Shown: one piece after another, positions 62,836-64,000 of the stretch
How positions within the stretch are numbered: the stretch's first letter is position 1
Layout: every line of letters begins with the position of its first letter
Translations under genes and position numbers: made by a program
Source of the DNA: Streptomyces candidus
Lineage (GTDB): Bacteria > Actinomycetota > Actinomycetes > Streptomycetales > Streptomycetaceae
Assembly (NCBI RefSeq): GCF_014207445.1
Contig: NZ_JACHEM010000004.1
Location: 434,001-498,000, forward strand
Direction of reading: 5' to 3'
Length of the DNA stretch: 64,000 bases
Notes under the pieces: generated by a model
What the model was told of the DNA's origin: nothing
What the model saw: only the letters and a program-made list of their open reading frames with translations
Databases searched by the model: none

Positions 62836-63834
62836 TTACCCGAACACCAACTGCACGGCCCACAAACTGACCGCCGCCACCGCCGCCGCCGCCGGCATCG
62901 TGATGAACCAGCCCATCACGATGTTCTTCGCGACGCCCCAGCGGACCGCCCGCGACCCCTTCGTCGACCCGACGCCCATGATCGCCGAGGTGATCACGTG
63001 CGTCGTCGAGATCGGCGCGTGGAACATGAACGAAGCGGTGTACATGACGGACGCCGCCGTCGTCTCGGCCGCGAACCCCTGCGGCGGGTCCAGCTCGATG
63101 ATCCGGCGCCCGAGCGTCCGCATGATCCGCCAGCCACCGGCGTAGGTGCCCAGCGACAGCGTCACCGCACAAGCGATCTTGACCCAGATCGGAATGGCGT
63201 CGTTCTGCCCCTCCACATCGGCGATCACGAGCGCCATCACGACGATGCCCATGGTCTTCTGCGCGTCCTGGAGCCCGTGCCCGAGCGCCATGCCGGCGGC
63301 CGAGACCGTCTGGGCGATACGGAAGCCCCGCTTGGCCTTGTGCGGGTTCGACTTCCGGAACATCCACATGATCGCGACCATCACCAGATAGCCGATGATC
63401 AGACCCACGAACGGCGACAGGAACATCGGGATGATGACCTTGGACAGTACGCCGCCCCAGATCACCTCGGTGCCGCCCGCCAGCGCGGCGCCCACCATGC
63501 CGCCGAACAACGCGTGGGACGACGAGGACGGCAGCCCGTAGTACCAGGTCACCATGTTCCAGACCACCGCGCCGACGAGCGCGGCGAACAGGATGGCCAT
63601 GCCCTTCTGCCCGTGCGGGGTCTCGATGAGCCCCTCGCTCACGGTCTTCGCGACGCCCTGCCCGAGGAAGGCGCCCGCGAGGTTCATGACCGCGGCCATC
63701 GCCAGCGCCGCCCGCGGGGTGAGCGCGCGCGTGGAGACCGACGTCGCGATGGCGTTCGCGGAGTCGTGGAAGCCGTTGGTGTACGTAAAACCGAGCGCGA
63801 CAGCAATGGTCACGATCAGCGCAAAGGTGTCCAC
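62836..63834 (-). CDS. pitH1: Low-affinity inorganic phosphate transporter (Pit)
   Basis: A 332-residue Pit/PiT transporter with about ten helices and the duplicated family motifs GFHDSANAIATSVSTRAL and FHAPISTTHVITSAIMGVG. It transports metal-phosphate. It is downstream of a DUF47 gene (5-nt gap), the conserved pair in Streptomyces. In phosphate-replete cells it is the main uptake route, while pst acts under starvation. Confidence 0.95.
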   Translation of the reverse strand: MDTFALIVTIAVALGFTYTNGFHDSANAIATSVSTRALTPRAALAMAAVMNLAGAFLGQGVAKTVSEGLIETPHGQKGMAILFAALVGAVVWNMVTWYYGLPSSSSHALFGGMVGAALAGGTEVIWGGVLSKVIIPMFLSPFVGLIIGYLVMVAIMWMFRKSNPHKAKRGFRIAQTVSAAGMALGHGLQDAQKTMGIVVMALVIADVEGQNDAIPIWVKIACAVTLSLGTYAGGWRIMRTLGRRIIELDPPQGFAAETTAASVMYTASFMFHAPISTTHVITSAIMGVGSTKGSRAVRWGVAKNIVMGWFITMPAAAAVAAVSLWAVQLVFG

Positions 63835-63839
63835 GAAGC

Positions 63840-64000
63840 TCAGGACTCCTTGACGGCGATGGTCTCCACCGTGTTCGCCACGTGCTCAAAAGCGTCGGCA
63901 GCCTCTTCCAGCACGTCCACGATCTGCTTGAGCTTCAGGACCTCCATGGCGTCGTACTTGCCGTTGAAGAGCTGGGCGAGCAGCTTGCGGTGGATCTGGT
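63840..64000 (-). CDS. DUF47 (PhoU-like) Pit accessory protein, partial
   Basis: The C-terminal end of a DUF47 protein: ...HRKLLAQLFNGKYDAMEVLKLKQIVD, then LEEAADAFEHVANTVETIAVKES, helical like PhoU. The gene runs off the right edge, so the N-terminus is outside the window. It is expected to regulate the adjacent Pit transporter. Confidence 0.9.
   Translation of the reverse strand, partial: QIHRKLLAQLFNGKYDAMEVLKLKQIVDVLEEAADAFEHVANTVETIAVKES

Overview
The window is high-GC actinobacterial DNA and is almost certainly a Streptomyces chromosome. The evidence is the combination of mycothiol genes (mshA, mshD), the developmental regulators DevA/DevE and RsiG, GlnR, Nur, an XRE/DUF397 pair, SpdD/RepSA-type mobile-element genes, pervasive GTG starts and many leaderless-looking promoters. 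From memory the gene order follows the conserved S. coelicolor core block from gpmA to pit, here running from phosphoglycerate mutase at the left to the Pst/Pit phosphate genes at the right.

Layout. 1-3.9 kb: one end of an integrative, self-replicating element (AICE, pSAM2 type) with spdD, a mini-ORF, rep, xis and int, then a low-GC tail with dense inverted repeats and small ORFs. 4-16 kb: core genes gpmA, an MFS exporter, a YbjN protein, mshA, a methyltransferase with a tandemly repeated stop region, an NlpC/P60 wall hydrolase, a PP2C response regulator, an HBHA-like protein with an XRE regulator, a kinase-like APH and a histidine phosphatase. 16-22 kb: a divergent MFS/LysR pair, a TetR regulator and an unusual tandem double-APH protein. 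22-25 kb: the developmental locus devA-devB plus the paralogous module devE, each GntR gene facing a small membrane-protein gene across a conserved 29-bp inverted repeat; devB is frameshifted. 25-34 kb: Eis-like acetyltransferase, asparaginase, rsiG, dtd, ygfZ, nur, a nitrobindin-like protein, and a sulfur operon (cysteine leader peptide, sulfurtransferase, DUF1416). 34-43 kb: a Q-rich membrane protein, MoaD, a hydrolase, a possible coupled uORF, glnR, a LacI regulator, and a protease/response-regulator/kinase cluster resembling MprAB-PepD. 43-52.4 kb: an accessory, decaying stretch with an XRE/DUF397 pair, a small zinc ribbon, a broken ABC-F gene with two operators, a PIN-toxin remnant beside its antitoxin flanked by duplicated hairpins, a 5'-nucleotidase, and a broken DUF1016 nuclease. 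52.4-64 kb: mshD, then phosphate genes ppk-CHAD-Nudix, PHO-box-driven pstS and pstCAB, a convergent pit transporter and the end of its DUF47 partner.

How the parts relate. The right third is a phosphate economy region (polyphosphate synthesis, high- and low-affinity uptake, extracellular nucleotidase). The centre holds nitrogen (GlnR), sulfur (Cys leader, CysA/SseC) and nickel (Nur) control beside development control by c-di-GMP (RsiG) and DevA/DevE. Foreign or decaying DNA is concentrated at the left end and at 43-52.4 kb. No rRNA, tRNA or CRISPR array was seen.
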